Source: Psychromonas sp. SP041
Lineage (GTDB): Bacteria; Pseudomonadota; Gammaproteobacteria; Enterobacterales; Psychromonadaceae
Assembly: GCF_000470315.2 (NCBI RefSeq)
Contig: NZ_CBRF02000004.1
Location: 1 to 64,000, forward strand
Direction: 5' to 3'
Length of the DNA stretch: 64,000 nt
Notes under the pieces: model-generated
What the model was told of the DNA's origin: nothing
Databases searched by the model: none
What the model saw: the letters and a program-made list of their open reading frames with translations, nothing else
Position numbers and translations under genes: made by a program
In this document: positions 55,180-63,499 of the stretch, one piece after another
Layout of the letters: the number at the start of each line of letters is the position of its first letter
How positions within the stretch are numbered: the stretch's first letter is position 1

Positions 55180-56358
55180 ATGCGCATTGTTTATATTGTT
55201 TTATTTTGTCATTTTTTAACCGCTTTTACTGCATTAGGTATGCCTTTATTTATGCCAAGAATGTTAGATAGTTTGGTTGAAGGTGAGTCGCAATACTTGA
55301 TAGGTGTTATGTTTATTGTTCCACCTTTGTGTGCTGCTCTAACTGCTCCTTGGTGGGGGCGGTTTGCAGATAAATATGGCAAAAAAAAATCCTTATTAAG
55401 GGCGCAAGGTGGGTTAACCGTTGGTTTTCTATTATCGGGGTTTGCAGATAATTTATGGTTATTTTGCTTTGGTTTAATAGTACAAGGCATCAGTGGTGGA
55501 ACGCTTGCTGCCTCAAATGCTTACCTTAGTAGTCAATATAAAGGCTTAGCATTAACAAAAAGCCTCAATTTAACACAGTGTTCAGCTCGTTTAGCACTAG
55601 TGTCTAGTCCTATTATATTGGGCTTATTTATTCAAATAACTGAGCCGTTACATATTTATCGTTATTTATCATTATTGCCTTTGAGCGCATTATTAATAAG
55701 TTTATATTTGAAAAATGACGGTACGAAAAATAAATTAACGAACGATTTAGAAAATACTAAACAACAAAACACCATTTTTACTAAATTGCTCTTTCTGCAA
55801 TTTCTATTTTGTTTTGCAATGGTGGTGACTTTTCCTTATTTTTTACCTTATGTACAAACATTAGGAAAAAGTAGCGACAGTATGGTCGGGTTTTATTATA
55901 GCTTGCCTCATCTTGTGTACTTATTGTTCGCTTTTTTTGTCGGGAAATTAGTGTTATCGCCACAAAAGCAAAGCTTATTTGGTTTTTCTCTTTTAGGGAT
56001 CGCTTGTATAGGGCAGTTTAGTTTGCAAGGCATTGATTATCTTATCTATTATCGTATTTTATTTGGGGCCGGTATGGTATTTTGTTATAACAGTTTACAT
56101 TTATTACTTAGTCAACAATTACAACAGCACCAAGCTGGGCTATCTTTTGGGCGTTTTGACGCTTGGGGAAAGTGGGCTGGTGTTTTTGCTGGATTAATAG
56201 CAAGCTTCTTCGCTCATTATTTCTCTGTACATTGGCCATTTTTATTGTCTAGCATTGCTTGTTTAATAGCGATTACAATTTTAATTACTTACACCAAACA
56301 ACCTTTACTCAGAGCAGAACCATCGACTCATAACGTTTCTAAGGAATCTTTCAAATAA
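55180..56358 (+). CDS. MFS transporter, probably iron/siderophore-linked
   Basis: 392 residues, about 12 membrane helices. The MFS motif-A-like loop RFADKYGKKKSLLRAQGG (loop 2-3) and the second-half equivalent are visible. The position divergent from the Fur-regulated FecB-like gene, with the Fur box between them, suggests transport of a siderophore, either export of a native one or uptake in place of the missing ABC permease. The substrate is not determinable. No strong ribosome site precedes the ATG. Confidence 0.85.
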   Translation: MRIVYIVLFCHFLTAFTALGMPLFMPRMLDSLVEGESQYLIGVMFIVPPLCAALTAPWWGRFADKYGKKKSLLRAQGGLTVGFLLSGFADNLWLFCFGLIVQGISGGTLAASNAYLSSQYKGLALTKSLNLTQCSARLALVSSPIILGLFIQITEPLHIYRYLSLLPLSALLISLYLKNDGTKNKLTNDLENTKQQNTIFTKLLFLQFLFCFAMVVTFPYFLPYVQTLGKSSDSMVGFYYSLPHLVYLLFAFFVGKLVLSPQKQSLFGFSLLGIACIGQFSLQGIDYLIYYRILFGAGMVFCYNSLHLLLSQQLQQHQAGLSFGRFDAWGKWAGVFAGLIASFFAHYFSVHWPFLLSSIACLIAITILITYTKQPLLRAEPSTHNVSKESFK

Positions 56359-56422
56359 AATTCAGTTACCGATCACATATTATTTAACCTCTTTAAACCC
56401 TTCGCTTTAATCCCGCTTTATT

Positions 56423-56436
56423 CTGATTCAAATCAA
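56423..56436. promoter_or_regulatory. FNR/CRP-type site match
   Basis: CTGATTCAAATCAA matches the FNR consensus TTGAT-N4-ATCAA at nine of ten positions. It is 120 bases before the small membrane-protein gene at 56556, a plausible activating distance. Confidence 0.5.
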
Positions 56437-56555
56437 AGTTGTTAATGCTCTCTTTCAATACATTGTCACTACGTAGTTAGTACGCAATAACAATATAGCG
56501 ACTACCTGCACTTGATTAACAAATGTTAATACTCAATGTCATTAAGGAGTTAAGA

Positions 56556-56690
56556 ATGCAATTTTTCGCTATGTTATTAGATGATCCTGTCGTAGCGGCA
56601 GGTGTCGCAGTGATTGTCAGTACAACTTTTATTATTGGTTATATTGCTTATTATTTTATTAAAAATGTCATTAATTCTAAACCTCGTTAG
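56556..56690 (+). CDS. 44-residue single-helix membrane protein
   Basis: The protein is MQFFAMLLDDPVVAAGVAVI continuing VSTTFIIGYIAYYFIKN to NSKPR: an acidic 'DDPVV' turn, one membrane helix (about 13-37) and a short basic tail. AAGGAG seven bases before the ATG and normal codon use make it convincing. It resembles short single-helix membrane proteins of the DUF3149 kind, but I am not sure of the family. An FNR-type site upstream hints at oxygen control. Confidence 0.68.
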   Translation: MQFFAMLLDDPVVAAGVAVIVSTTFIIGYIAYYFIKNVINSKPR

Positions 56691-57083
56691 TTTTAGCTAA
56701 ATTATTTTATGTTTGTTTGATATGTCATAATGGTTTTATCATTTTGCTTGGTTAATGGTTAATGGTTAATGGCTAATGGTTAATTTAGTAAGGTTATTGG
56801 TAGAAACTGTATTTATTACTCAATATAAAAGTACTGGACAGAGAAGTATTGAACAGAGAAATGCTCAAGATAAAGAGGATAAGTAACCGTTTTAACTATT
56901 TATAAGGTGTATAGATTCCCCTTTAAGCATTTATTAGACGGTTATTAACTCCCTTTAAATCCTTTTTAATGACAACGTCCTTCGCCGCTTAACCACACTA
57001 GTAGTTATCAGTGAATAATAGTTATTAGTTAAAATACAGGTATAATTATGAAAAGTAATATTGTCTAAAAAGAGATTTAAATC
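56691..57083. other. Gene-free stretch with a TTAATGG tandem repeat
   Basis: At 56752-56786 the heptamer GGTTAAT is repeated about five times with one variant (GGCTAAT). The rest contains nothing I can name. It leads into the parvulin gene. Confidence 0.55.
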
Positions 57084-57362
57084 ATGGCTAAAACCGCATC
57101 AGCACTTCATATCCTAGTAAAGCATCAAGACAAAGCAGAAGATATTATTGCTCAATTAAAAAAGGGCGCTAAATTTCAAACATTAGCAAAAAAGTATTCT
57201 ACTTGCCCGTCAGGTAAAAAAGGAGGGGATTTAGGTGAGTTTAAAAAAGGTCAAATGGTACCTGCCTTTGATAAAGTTTGCTTTACTGCTGAGTTAATTA
57301 CCCCACATTTAGTAAAAACCAAACACGGTTGGCATGTGGTTAAAGTGCTATATAGAACTTAA
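57084..57362 (+). CDS. ppiC: Parvulin-type peptidyl-prolyl cis-trans isomerase
   Basis: 92 residues, one rotamase domain as in E. coli Ppi[54 protein letters not shown] and [13 protein letters not shown] cover all conserved blocks. It isomerises Xaa-Pro bonds in the cytoplasm; no signal peptide is present. Monocistronic, with GAG before the ATG. Confidence 0.95.
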   Translation: MAKTASALHILVKHQDKAEDIIAQLKKGAKFQTLAKKYSTCPSGKKGGDLGEFKKGQMVPAFDKVCFTAELITPHLVKTKHGWHVVKVLYRT

Positions 57363-57737
57363 TCAGAGTCTCATCATAATTTGCCTTGAGTCGTCATCGT
57401 TAAGTTATGCTGTTCGACTTTTTATGGCCTTCAATCTGTACATGTTTAGCTCTGTTGCTGAAAACAATGATCTGGCTTAAATATTCCATTATTTACCTAA
57501 TCACAAAGAAGTAATTACATTATAAAATGATGTTATTCAGTTATTTTTTAAGATATCTATTTGTTTTATGGTTATTTTTTTGATTTTAATGTTCCTGAGT
57601 GTCACAATCAGTTTATTAAAGATGGATCTGAATTCCGATGAAAAATGATGGCTTAATAAATACAAAATAATAAAATTACAATAAAAGTAATATTAAACCA
57701 TTGACCTCAACACCTAGCTAATAAGTGCCTCATTAAA
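57363..57737. other. Gene-free AT-rich stretch
   Basis: 375 bases between the parvulin and J-domain genes. I see no element that I can support. Confidence 0.4.
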
Positions 57738-58625
57738 ATGAATAACCATGATATTTTAGGGACAAATGACTCTTGGTCAAATAAAGCGATCAGAAAACAA
57801 TTTAAATTGTTATCGCTTAAAATCCATCCGGATAAGTCTGGAACAAGTGAATTATTTAAAATTGTTCATATTGCTTATAAAAAAGTAATGAATGGGGGAG
57901 GTAATGAACATTTTGTTTATTTGCCTTCTGAAGAAGTTGTTGTTGATGAAACGACACAAGATCCTGAGTCATTAAAGATACAAGTACTTCAGTTGATCGA
58001 AGAAGTCAGGATTAAAACGGATTGTTTAGATGAAGCCAATGCGCAAATTCGCAAGCTTACCGCTGATTCTGATGTGTCTAAAATTGCAGGACAGTTAAAG
58101 TTAGCACTCAGTGCTTTGTTTATTATGATTGTCGGTGGTGCATTACTATTGACCACAAACTGGAATAATGTAGAACAGTCTATTGCTCCATCGGCTCGCT
58201 TCTTCCTTAGTTCTACGCCGAAAACGTTACCTGAAATACCAAAGCTGCTATTGAAATCTAAAAAACGTGATTGGAGTAATGTGCCTGGTTATTCTGAAGA
58301 AGGTGACTTTGGCGATTTTATTCTTATTACTGAGTTAGGCATTCCTACTTTGATGTTTGAAATTGACCAAACGTTATATCACGGTGAACAAAAAGCAAAA
58401 TTAAGAAATGAAAAACACGGTTCTTGTGAAGCGGCATTAGGCATAAATGATTATCAAAAAGTGGGATTAATAAACCCATTTGCGAGAGCAACCATCGATT
58501 CTGATTTTGTATTTTCTATTTGGTTATTCGACAGTGTTGACCTTGAAATATTTAAAGACTTCAAAACACTCACGTTAATTTGTGATGACTTGATTTACAG
58601 TGCAGAGTTAAAGCTGAAAAAATAA
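57738..58625 (+). CDS. Membrane protein with an N-terminal J-domain
   Basis: 295 residues. The N-terminal 55 residues form a divergent J-domain with the essential HPD at 30-32 (KIHPDKSG). A coiled segment (about 80-112), one membrane helix (about 122-142, LALSALFIMIVGGALLL) and a C-terminal domain of about 140 residues without recognised family follow. A J-domain of this kind recruits DnaK to the membrane. The ATG lacks an obvious Shine-Dalgarno sequence. The client or partner is unknown. Confidence 0.75.
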   Translation: MNNHDILGTNDSWSNKAIRKQFKLLSLKIHPDKSGTSELFKIVHIAYKKVMNGGGNEHFVYLPSEEVVVDETTQDPESLKIQVLQLIEEVRIKTDCLDEANAQIRKLTADSDVSKIAGQLKLALSALFIMIVGGALLLTTNWNNVEQSIAPSARFFLSSTPKTLPEIPKLLLKSKKRDWSNVPGYSEEGDFGDFILITELGIPTLMFEIDQTLYHGEQKAKLRNEKHGSCEAALGINDYQKVGLINPFARATIDSDFVFSIWLFDSVDLEIFKDFKTLTLICDDLIYSAELKLKK

Positions 58626-58820
58626 GCGCTAAGCTTCAACTAGCTTCATCAGTTAATTAAAATTCTTATTTCTCGAATAGCTTGTTGGACTCTATGTAGC
58701 GTGCTTCTTGGAAGATAGTCTCGAGGATTTATAACTAAAGTATCGCTGCTTACTTTAAAACTCAATATTGGGAAGGTAAGCAGTCATTTTTAGATATAAT
58801 TATTAACTATTCTGTTCAAG
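58626..58820. other. Gene-free stretch before the IS remnant
   Basis: No gene or named element is seen here. Confidence 0.35.
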
Positions 58821-59078
58821 CCCAACCGGACACCTGACTTTGTATGCTTGGCGTAGCTTAACAACGAGTTTCAACTTACGCATGATGCTACGCGTACGGT
58901 GACGGCCGACTTTAAATCCTGCTGCTCTTACGAGCCTAAACTGCCACGACTGCGTTTAAATAGCTGTCGTGCAGTACGGTACATATTCAATTCTTCTTCA
59001 CTGATAATTTTAGCCGATCGTTCTAGCCAATCATAAAATACACTGCGACTCACTTGTAGTACATGACAAGAATGTGGG
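58821..59078 (-). pseudogene. IS3-family transposase OrfB remnant
   Basis: On the minus strand the fragment reads CHVLQVSRSVFYDWLERSAK, IISEEELNMYRTARQLFKRS and RGSLGS, then after a frameshift GFKVGRHRTRSIMRKLKLVV and KLRQAYKVRCPVG. These are the N-terminal blocks of IS3-type OrfB. The DDE catalytic domain, OrfA and terminal repeats are missing. GC content is higher than in the surroundings, as expected of imported DNA. It is a dead relic. Confidence 0.8.
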
Positions 59079-59290
59079 TATAGTAGAAAAAATATCTTGG
59101 GGTGAGACTATCAATCCAATTTCTATATTATCTTCAGTTGACGATATCATTGAAGAGAGCGATTCGACGTTTTTTACGATGGGTTGTTAGCATAAATTAT
59201 TAACATAGTTTATTAACATAAGGCAATGTTTTTCATAAGAGTACCGTTACATTGCCTACGTAATTTTAGTGTGATTTTAAAAGGTATTAA

Positions 59291-60058
59291 ATGAGTAAAA
59301 TAATTAAGCGTCCTGACTATATTAGTTATGATCAAAGATTCATAAAGCGTGGTGAATGGAGCCAAGAAGATATTAATAGTTTAGAGTCAGAAAGGGCATT
59401 AGCACAATGGGAAGTTAAAAATGCATTCATGTGGAAAATAGGTCCATGGGCTTTTCATTTAAAAGTATTAGCGATTCCTTTATTTATTCTCATGATTGTT
59501 TTTTTTAGCACTGGTTTTAGTCCTATGACGTTAACGGCTGTAATTTTAGTTTTTGTGATGTTTGGCCCGATTTATTATCTATCTCGCAGTCAGTACCACT
59601 ATGTGGCATATAAATTAACTGATTCTGGATTTTTATTGGATAATTTGAAAGTTTATCCTCGGTTTCGTTATGGCAGGCAAGATCCGAGAAAATTTATGGC
59701 CTTTATGAGGATAGTTGCTGTTATTTTAGTGATCATTGCTCTTGTTATTAATCCTTTATATCTAATGGGGGCTGGATCTGTAATGCTTTTAAGCTTCATG
59801 AAGCCTTGGGTTGACGATGGAGAAAAAGTTTTATATGTACCTTTTTATTGGCACGATCATAGAGCCGGAGATAGAAGTTGTATATACAAAGTAAATATTT
59901 GTAAAAAACGTCGTATTGTAGAATTAAAGGCAAAAGATCCTACTTTCAGTTGCCGGTTATTCTGTACTAAACAAAATTTTGAACAAATCATTCAAATTGT
60001 CATAGATAGACTTCCTAGTGATGTCGAATATGTGCAAGATGAACCTATTTATCAATAA
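59291..60058 (+). CDS. Uncharacterised membrane protein upstream of a PAAR gene
   Basis: 255 residues. An acidic/basic N-terminus (1-50) is followed by two membrane helices (about 60-80 and 83-100), a charged loop with YLSRSQYHYVAYKL, then two more helices (about 138-155 and 157-172) and a cytoplasmic C-terminal domain of about 80 residues. I do not recognise the family. The PAAR reading frame begins 80 bases downstream, so a shared type VI secretion role is possible but unproven. AAAGG precedes the ATG. Confidence 0.75.
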   Translation: MSKIIKRPDYISYDQRFIKRGEWSQEDINSLESERALAQWEVKNAFMWKIGPWAFHLKVLAIPLFILMIVFFSTGFSPMTLTAVILVFVMFGPIYYLSRSQYHYVAYKLTDSGFLLDNLKVYPRFRYGRQDPRKFMAFMRIVAVILVIIALVINPLYLMGAGSVMLLSFMKPWVDDGEKVLYVPFYWHDHRAGDRSCIYKVNICKKRRIVELKAKDPTFSCRLFCTKQNFEQIIQIVIDRLPSDVEYVQDEPIYQ

Positions 60059-60138
60059 TGATTTGGCTCTATTTTAATATAATAAATTTAGCAATTAAAA
60101 AACTTTATGAACATAAATTAATGACACGGATATAGAAA

Positions 60139-60418
60139 ATGGGTAAACCTGCAGCAACAATTTCAAGTTATCACATGTGCCCAATAAAACGGCTAAAAAA
60201 CCTCACGATTGTCGCGGGCGCGGCTAATGTATTAATTGGCGGTTTACCAGTGGCATTAATTGGCGATAAATGTGTGTGTGTGTGAAGGACCACCTGATGC
60301 GATTGCTGCAGGTTCAGCTACTGTCACTGTCAATGGTAAAGGCATCGCTCGGTTAGGTGATGCTATCGTGCATGGTGGTAAAATCATGGAAGGTAACCCA
60401 ACCGTATTGGTGGGTTAA
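60139..60418 (+). pseudogene. PAAR-domain (type VI spike) gene, frame broken at a (TG)7 tract
   Basis: The first frame reads MGKPAATISSYHMCP, then IVAGAANVLIGGLPVALIGD and KCVCV before a stop. After a shift, EGPPDAIAAGSATVTVNGKG and IARLGDAIVHGGKIMEGNPT then LVG complete the PAAR domain. The break is exactly at seven TG repeats (60271-60284); five or eight repeats would restore the frame. PAAR proteins sharpen the VgrG tip of type VI secretion systems. The segment between MCP and IVAG (IKRLKNLT) is unlike the usual glycine-rich loop and may reflect two compensating shifts. Either a decayed gene or a phase-variable one. Confidence 0.8.
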
Positions 60419-60700
60419 GCTAAATAATGAGGAATAAAATACTGAGTAGAAGTACCTTATAATCATATTAAGTCCAAATTTATTTTTTCTACACAAAAGC
60501 TAGATCAACTATTTAATGTTATCGGTATAAATCGTAATACACACATATGGTCTGTAAACAGGTTACAAGTTTCCATTTGATCAATGGGATTTTTCATCAA
60601 TTGATACGATAACCATGGCTTTTATTGTGAGTCGTTATCCTTTTATTTAAGGGCTTATTTTTTACATTCGCCACACTCAAAAATCATAAAAAGCTTTCAT

Positions 60701-62551
60701 TTATACAAATACGAGTCGGTTGATAGCATATTTTTTTAATTTAGAGCTTAACGTTGTGGGCTTTAATCCCAGTAATGCTGCTGCACCATCTTCACCGTAA
60801 ATTTTGCCATTACAATCTCTTAAAGCTTGCTCTAAATTACTTTTCTCCAATTGTTTATGTTGTATTGCACTGATCACATTAGTATTAAGGTTTCGGCTAA
60901 CGGTACGACTTTCTATATTTGTTTCTCTGCCTAAAAAATCAAAACTTAATTTATTACTTTTAGACAGAATAACCTGACGCTCTATAATGTTTTCAAGTTC
61001 ACGAATGTTGCCTGGCCATGCATAATCTTGTAAATATTGCATTTGTGATAAAGGGACTTTAGGTGTTGATTGATTGAGTTGTAAACAAATCTTATCGATG
61101 AAGTGTTTTACTAATAAAGGTAAATCATCTATTCGTTCTCGTAATGGCGGTGATTTAATAGGGAATACATTTAACCTAAAATACAGATCTTCTCTAAACT
61201 TGTTTTTTTCAACTAACTTTTTTAAATCTCTGTTAGTTGCTGCAATCACTCTCACATCAACATGGCGTGTTTTCGATTCACCGACACGTTCAAACTGTTG
61301 TTCCTGTAATACTCGTAATAATTTACCTTGCAGTTGTAGTGGTATTTCTCCTACTTCATCTAAAAAGAGAGTGGCGCCATCGGCTAACTCAAAGCGGCCT
61401 ATTCGATCTGTAATTGCCCCAGAGAAAGCGCCTTTAACGTGACCAAAAAATTCACTTTCAAATAATTCTGATGGAATGGCTGCGCAGTTAACGCGAATGA
61501 GTGGCCTTATTTTACGTTGACTCGCTTCATGGATGGATCGTGCAATAAGCTCTTTACCTGTACCCGATTCTCCAACAATTAACACATTGGCATTAGTCGG
61601 GGCGACTAATTCGATTTGGTTCATCATATGTTTGATTTTAATACTTTTACCAATCATGTATTGATGATTAAAATCTGCATTTATCTCTTCAAGTAGATAA
61701 GCATTTTCCATCTCTAAGCGTTGTTTAAGGGCATCAACTTCTTTTAGTGCTGTTAATAGTTTATCTTGAGTTCGTTTACGCTCGGTGATATCTCGAAAGA
61801 TAACGACCGCACCGATTAAAGAACCCTCTTCAGTGAGCGGGGTACTGGTATATTCCACTGGAATCGGTTTGTTTGTTTTCGACCAAAATACTTCGTTATC
61901 AACACTGTGTACGGCTCCGTCATTAAAAGCTTCATAAATAGGGCAGGTATGTACTTCATAGTGACTGCCATTAAGGTGTGAGTGATGAATAATGTCATGT
62001 ATTTTCTTACCCATTAATTCGGGTTTAGTCCAACCTAAGATTTGTTCGGCAGCTGCATTTACAAAAGTGGTTTTACCTTGTGAATCTACACCGTATATAC
62101 CATCACCGACGGCTGTCAGCAAAAGTTGATTCTGTCGTTCTATTTGCTCGAAAATAGTTTCATCTTTATTCCAATGAAAAAATCCAGACTGATAATTAGA
62201 TTCAATAATCGCGTTAAAGTGGCGTTTAAACGTTATGTGGTTATCTTCGCAGCTCAATAAAATATTGCACTCTAATTGAGTTGCATTGATTCCTAAATAT
62301 ATAGTTTTATGTTCTATATCAATACTCAAATCACTACTCCAAGCTGAACCTTGAGTTAACACTTGTTGCGTAAATAAATGTAACTTGTCTATGCAGCTTT
62401 GGAATAGCTGAGTGACTTTCTTTTGTCTTAAATCTCTTTCGTTTAATCCAAATGTTTTTTCAGCTAATTGGTTAACAGCCAATACTTGGTCGTTGATCGG
62501 GTCAATCAGTAACATGGCTGTTGGAGCATTTAAGAACAGTTGGTTCAACAT
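60701..62551 (-). CDS. PAS-domain sigma54-dependent transcriptional activator
   Basis: 616 residues. Two PAS domains (about 1-110 and 140-255, the second with VGDGIYGVDSQGKTTFVNAAAE) precede a linker coil, an AAA+ domain with Walker A GESGTGKE, the sigma54 loop GAFSGA and Walker B TLFLDEV, and a C-terminal Fis-type HTH (AAALLGLKPTTLSSKLKKY). There is no receiver domain, so it senses a signal through PAS rather than phosphorylation. The ATG at 62551 is preferred over the GTG at 62560, because AAGG would be too close to the GTG. It is divergent from cynS, whose upstream region has a sigma54 promoter and paired inverted repeats, so it most likely controls cynS. Confidence 0.9.
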   Translation of the reverse strand: MLNQLFLNAPTAMLLIDPINDQVLAVNQLAEKTFGLNERDLRQKKVTQLFQSCIDKLHLFTQQVLTQGSAWSSDLSIDIEHKTIYLGINATQLECNILLSCEDNHITFKRHFNAIIESNYQSGFFHWNKDETIFEQIERQNQLLLTAVGDGIYGVDSQGKTTFVNAAAEQILGWTKPELMGKKIHDIIHHSHLNGSHYEVHTCPIYEAFNDGAVHSVDNEVFWSKTNKPIPVEYTSTPLTEEGSLIGAVVIFRDITERKRTQDKLLTALKEVDALKQRLEMENAYLLEEINADFNHQYMIGKSIKIKHMMNQIELVAPTNANVLIVGESGTGKELIARSIHEASQRKIRPLIRVNCAAIPSELFESEFFGHVKGAFSGAITDRIGRFELADGATLFLDEVGEIPLQLQGKLLRVLQEQQFERVGESKTRHVDVRVIAATNRDLKKLVEKNKFREDLYFRLNVFPIKSPPLRERIDDLPLLVKHFIDKICLQLNQSTPKVPLSQMQYLQDYAWPGNIRELENIIERQVILSKSNKLSFDFLGRETNIESRTVSRNLNTNVISAIQHKQLEKSNLEQALRDCNGKIYGEDGAAALLGLKPTTLSSKLKKYAINRLVFV

Positions 62552-62616
62552 ATTAAGCACAGCCTTATTTTATATTCAAAATTAATAGCTTATGGCAAAG
62601 CAACTATTAAGCCAAA

Positions 62617-62634
62617 TCAACGATATTTCGTTGA
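62617..62634. promoter_or_regulatory. Inverted repeat, likely activator site 1 (cynS region)
   Basis: TCAACGATATTTCGTTGA has perfect 7-base arms (TCAACGA/TCGTTGA) around TATT. It lies about 115 bp before the -24 element at 62740, in the enhancer position. Confidence 0.65.
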
Positions 62635-62650
62635 ATTAGCAACTTTAAAT

Positions 62651-62662
62651 CGTTGCTCAACG
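62651..62662. promoter_or_regulatory. Inverted repeat, likely activator site 2 (cynS region)
   Basis: CGTTGCTCAACG is a 5-base-arm palindrome using the same half-sites (CGTTG and CAACG) as site 1, in opposite arrangement. Two sites with shared half-sites suggest cooperative binding of the PAS activator. Confidence 0.55.
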
Positions 62663-62738
62663 TTTTTTCGTGGTTAATTGTTTCATTAAGTATTTTTAAA
62701 TTGATTAAAAAACAATAAGTTAATGCTTTCTTGTCTAT

Positions 62739-62754
62739 TGGCATACTTAATGCA
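62739..62754 (+). promoter_or_regulatory. Candidate sigma54 promoter of cynS
   Basis: TGGCATACTTAATGCA matches TGGCAC-N5-TTGCA at nine of eleven positions with GG and GC intact. Transcription would start near 62764, about 165 bases upstream of cynS. Confidence 0.7.
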
Positions 62755-62929
62755 ATGTATAAACGTAGACAACTATTAATTTAATAAAGAAGGTTGTCAG
62801 CAGTGGTGTAACGAGATGTTAGATAATAGTGGTTGATATTTTTGCACCATTATCGGGCGGTTTAATCTTAATTATCGTGCTATTTCATACATTCCAAAAC
62901 GGTAAATAAAAAACAGTAAAGGAAAGAAA

Positions 62930-63370
62930 ATGAAAAAAATTGATGTAACAGAAGCAATATTTGCAATTAAAAAAGACAGAGAGCTAACGTGGGAAGCTAT
63001 TTCTGATGCGATAGGTATGTCTATTGTATGGACGACCTCTGCTTGCTTAGGTATGAACAGCTTTACTGAAGAAACGGCTGATAAATTGATTAAATACTTA
63101 GACTTACCGATGGATAGCAAAGCGACTTTACTTGAGAATCCAACAAAAGAATGGGACAAAGCCGTACCGCAAGATCCACTCATTTACCGCCTTTATGAAG
63201 TCGTAGGTGTTTATGGCGATACGTTAAAGGAAGTGATTCAAGAAAAATTTGGTGATGGCATCATGAGTGCGATCGATTTCACTATGGATGTAGATAAACA
63301 AGAAGATCCAAAAGGTGATCGTGTAATTGTCACGCTTAATGGGAAATTCTTACCTTATAAAGCTTGGTAA
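62930..63370 (+). CDS. cynS: Cyanate hydratase (cyanase)
   Basis: 146 residues. The N-terminal helical domain and the C-terminal catalytic domain are present, with R87 and E90 in IYRLYEVVGVYG and S113 in IMSAIDF, equivalent to the catalytic R96, E99 and S122 of E. coli cyanase. The enzyme converts cyanate and bicarbonate to ammonia and CO2. AAAGGAAAG precedes the ATG. A sigma54 promoter and a divergent PAS activator suggest nitrogen- or cyanate-responsive control rather than the CynR system of E. coli. A formate/nitrite-type channel gene follows by 129 bases. Confidence 0.96.
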   Translation: MKKIDVTEAIFAIKKDRELTWEAISDAIGMSIVWTTSACLGMNSFTEETADKLIKYLDLPMDSKATLLENPTKEWDKAVPQDPLIYRLYEVVGVYGDTLKEVIQEKFGDGIMSAIDFTMDVDKQEDPKGDRVIVTLNGKFLPYKAW

Positions 63371-63499
63371 ACGGTTTAAAGATTAAAGTAATAAAAGTAC
63401 GCAAGGATTGTTCCTCAACAAGTATGTTGAATATATAGGTAAGTGATTTGTTAATGTATTTTATATAAATACTTACCACATAATAAAAGTGAGAAAATT

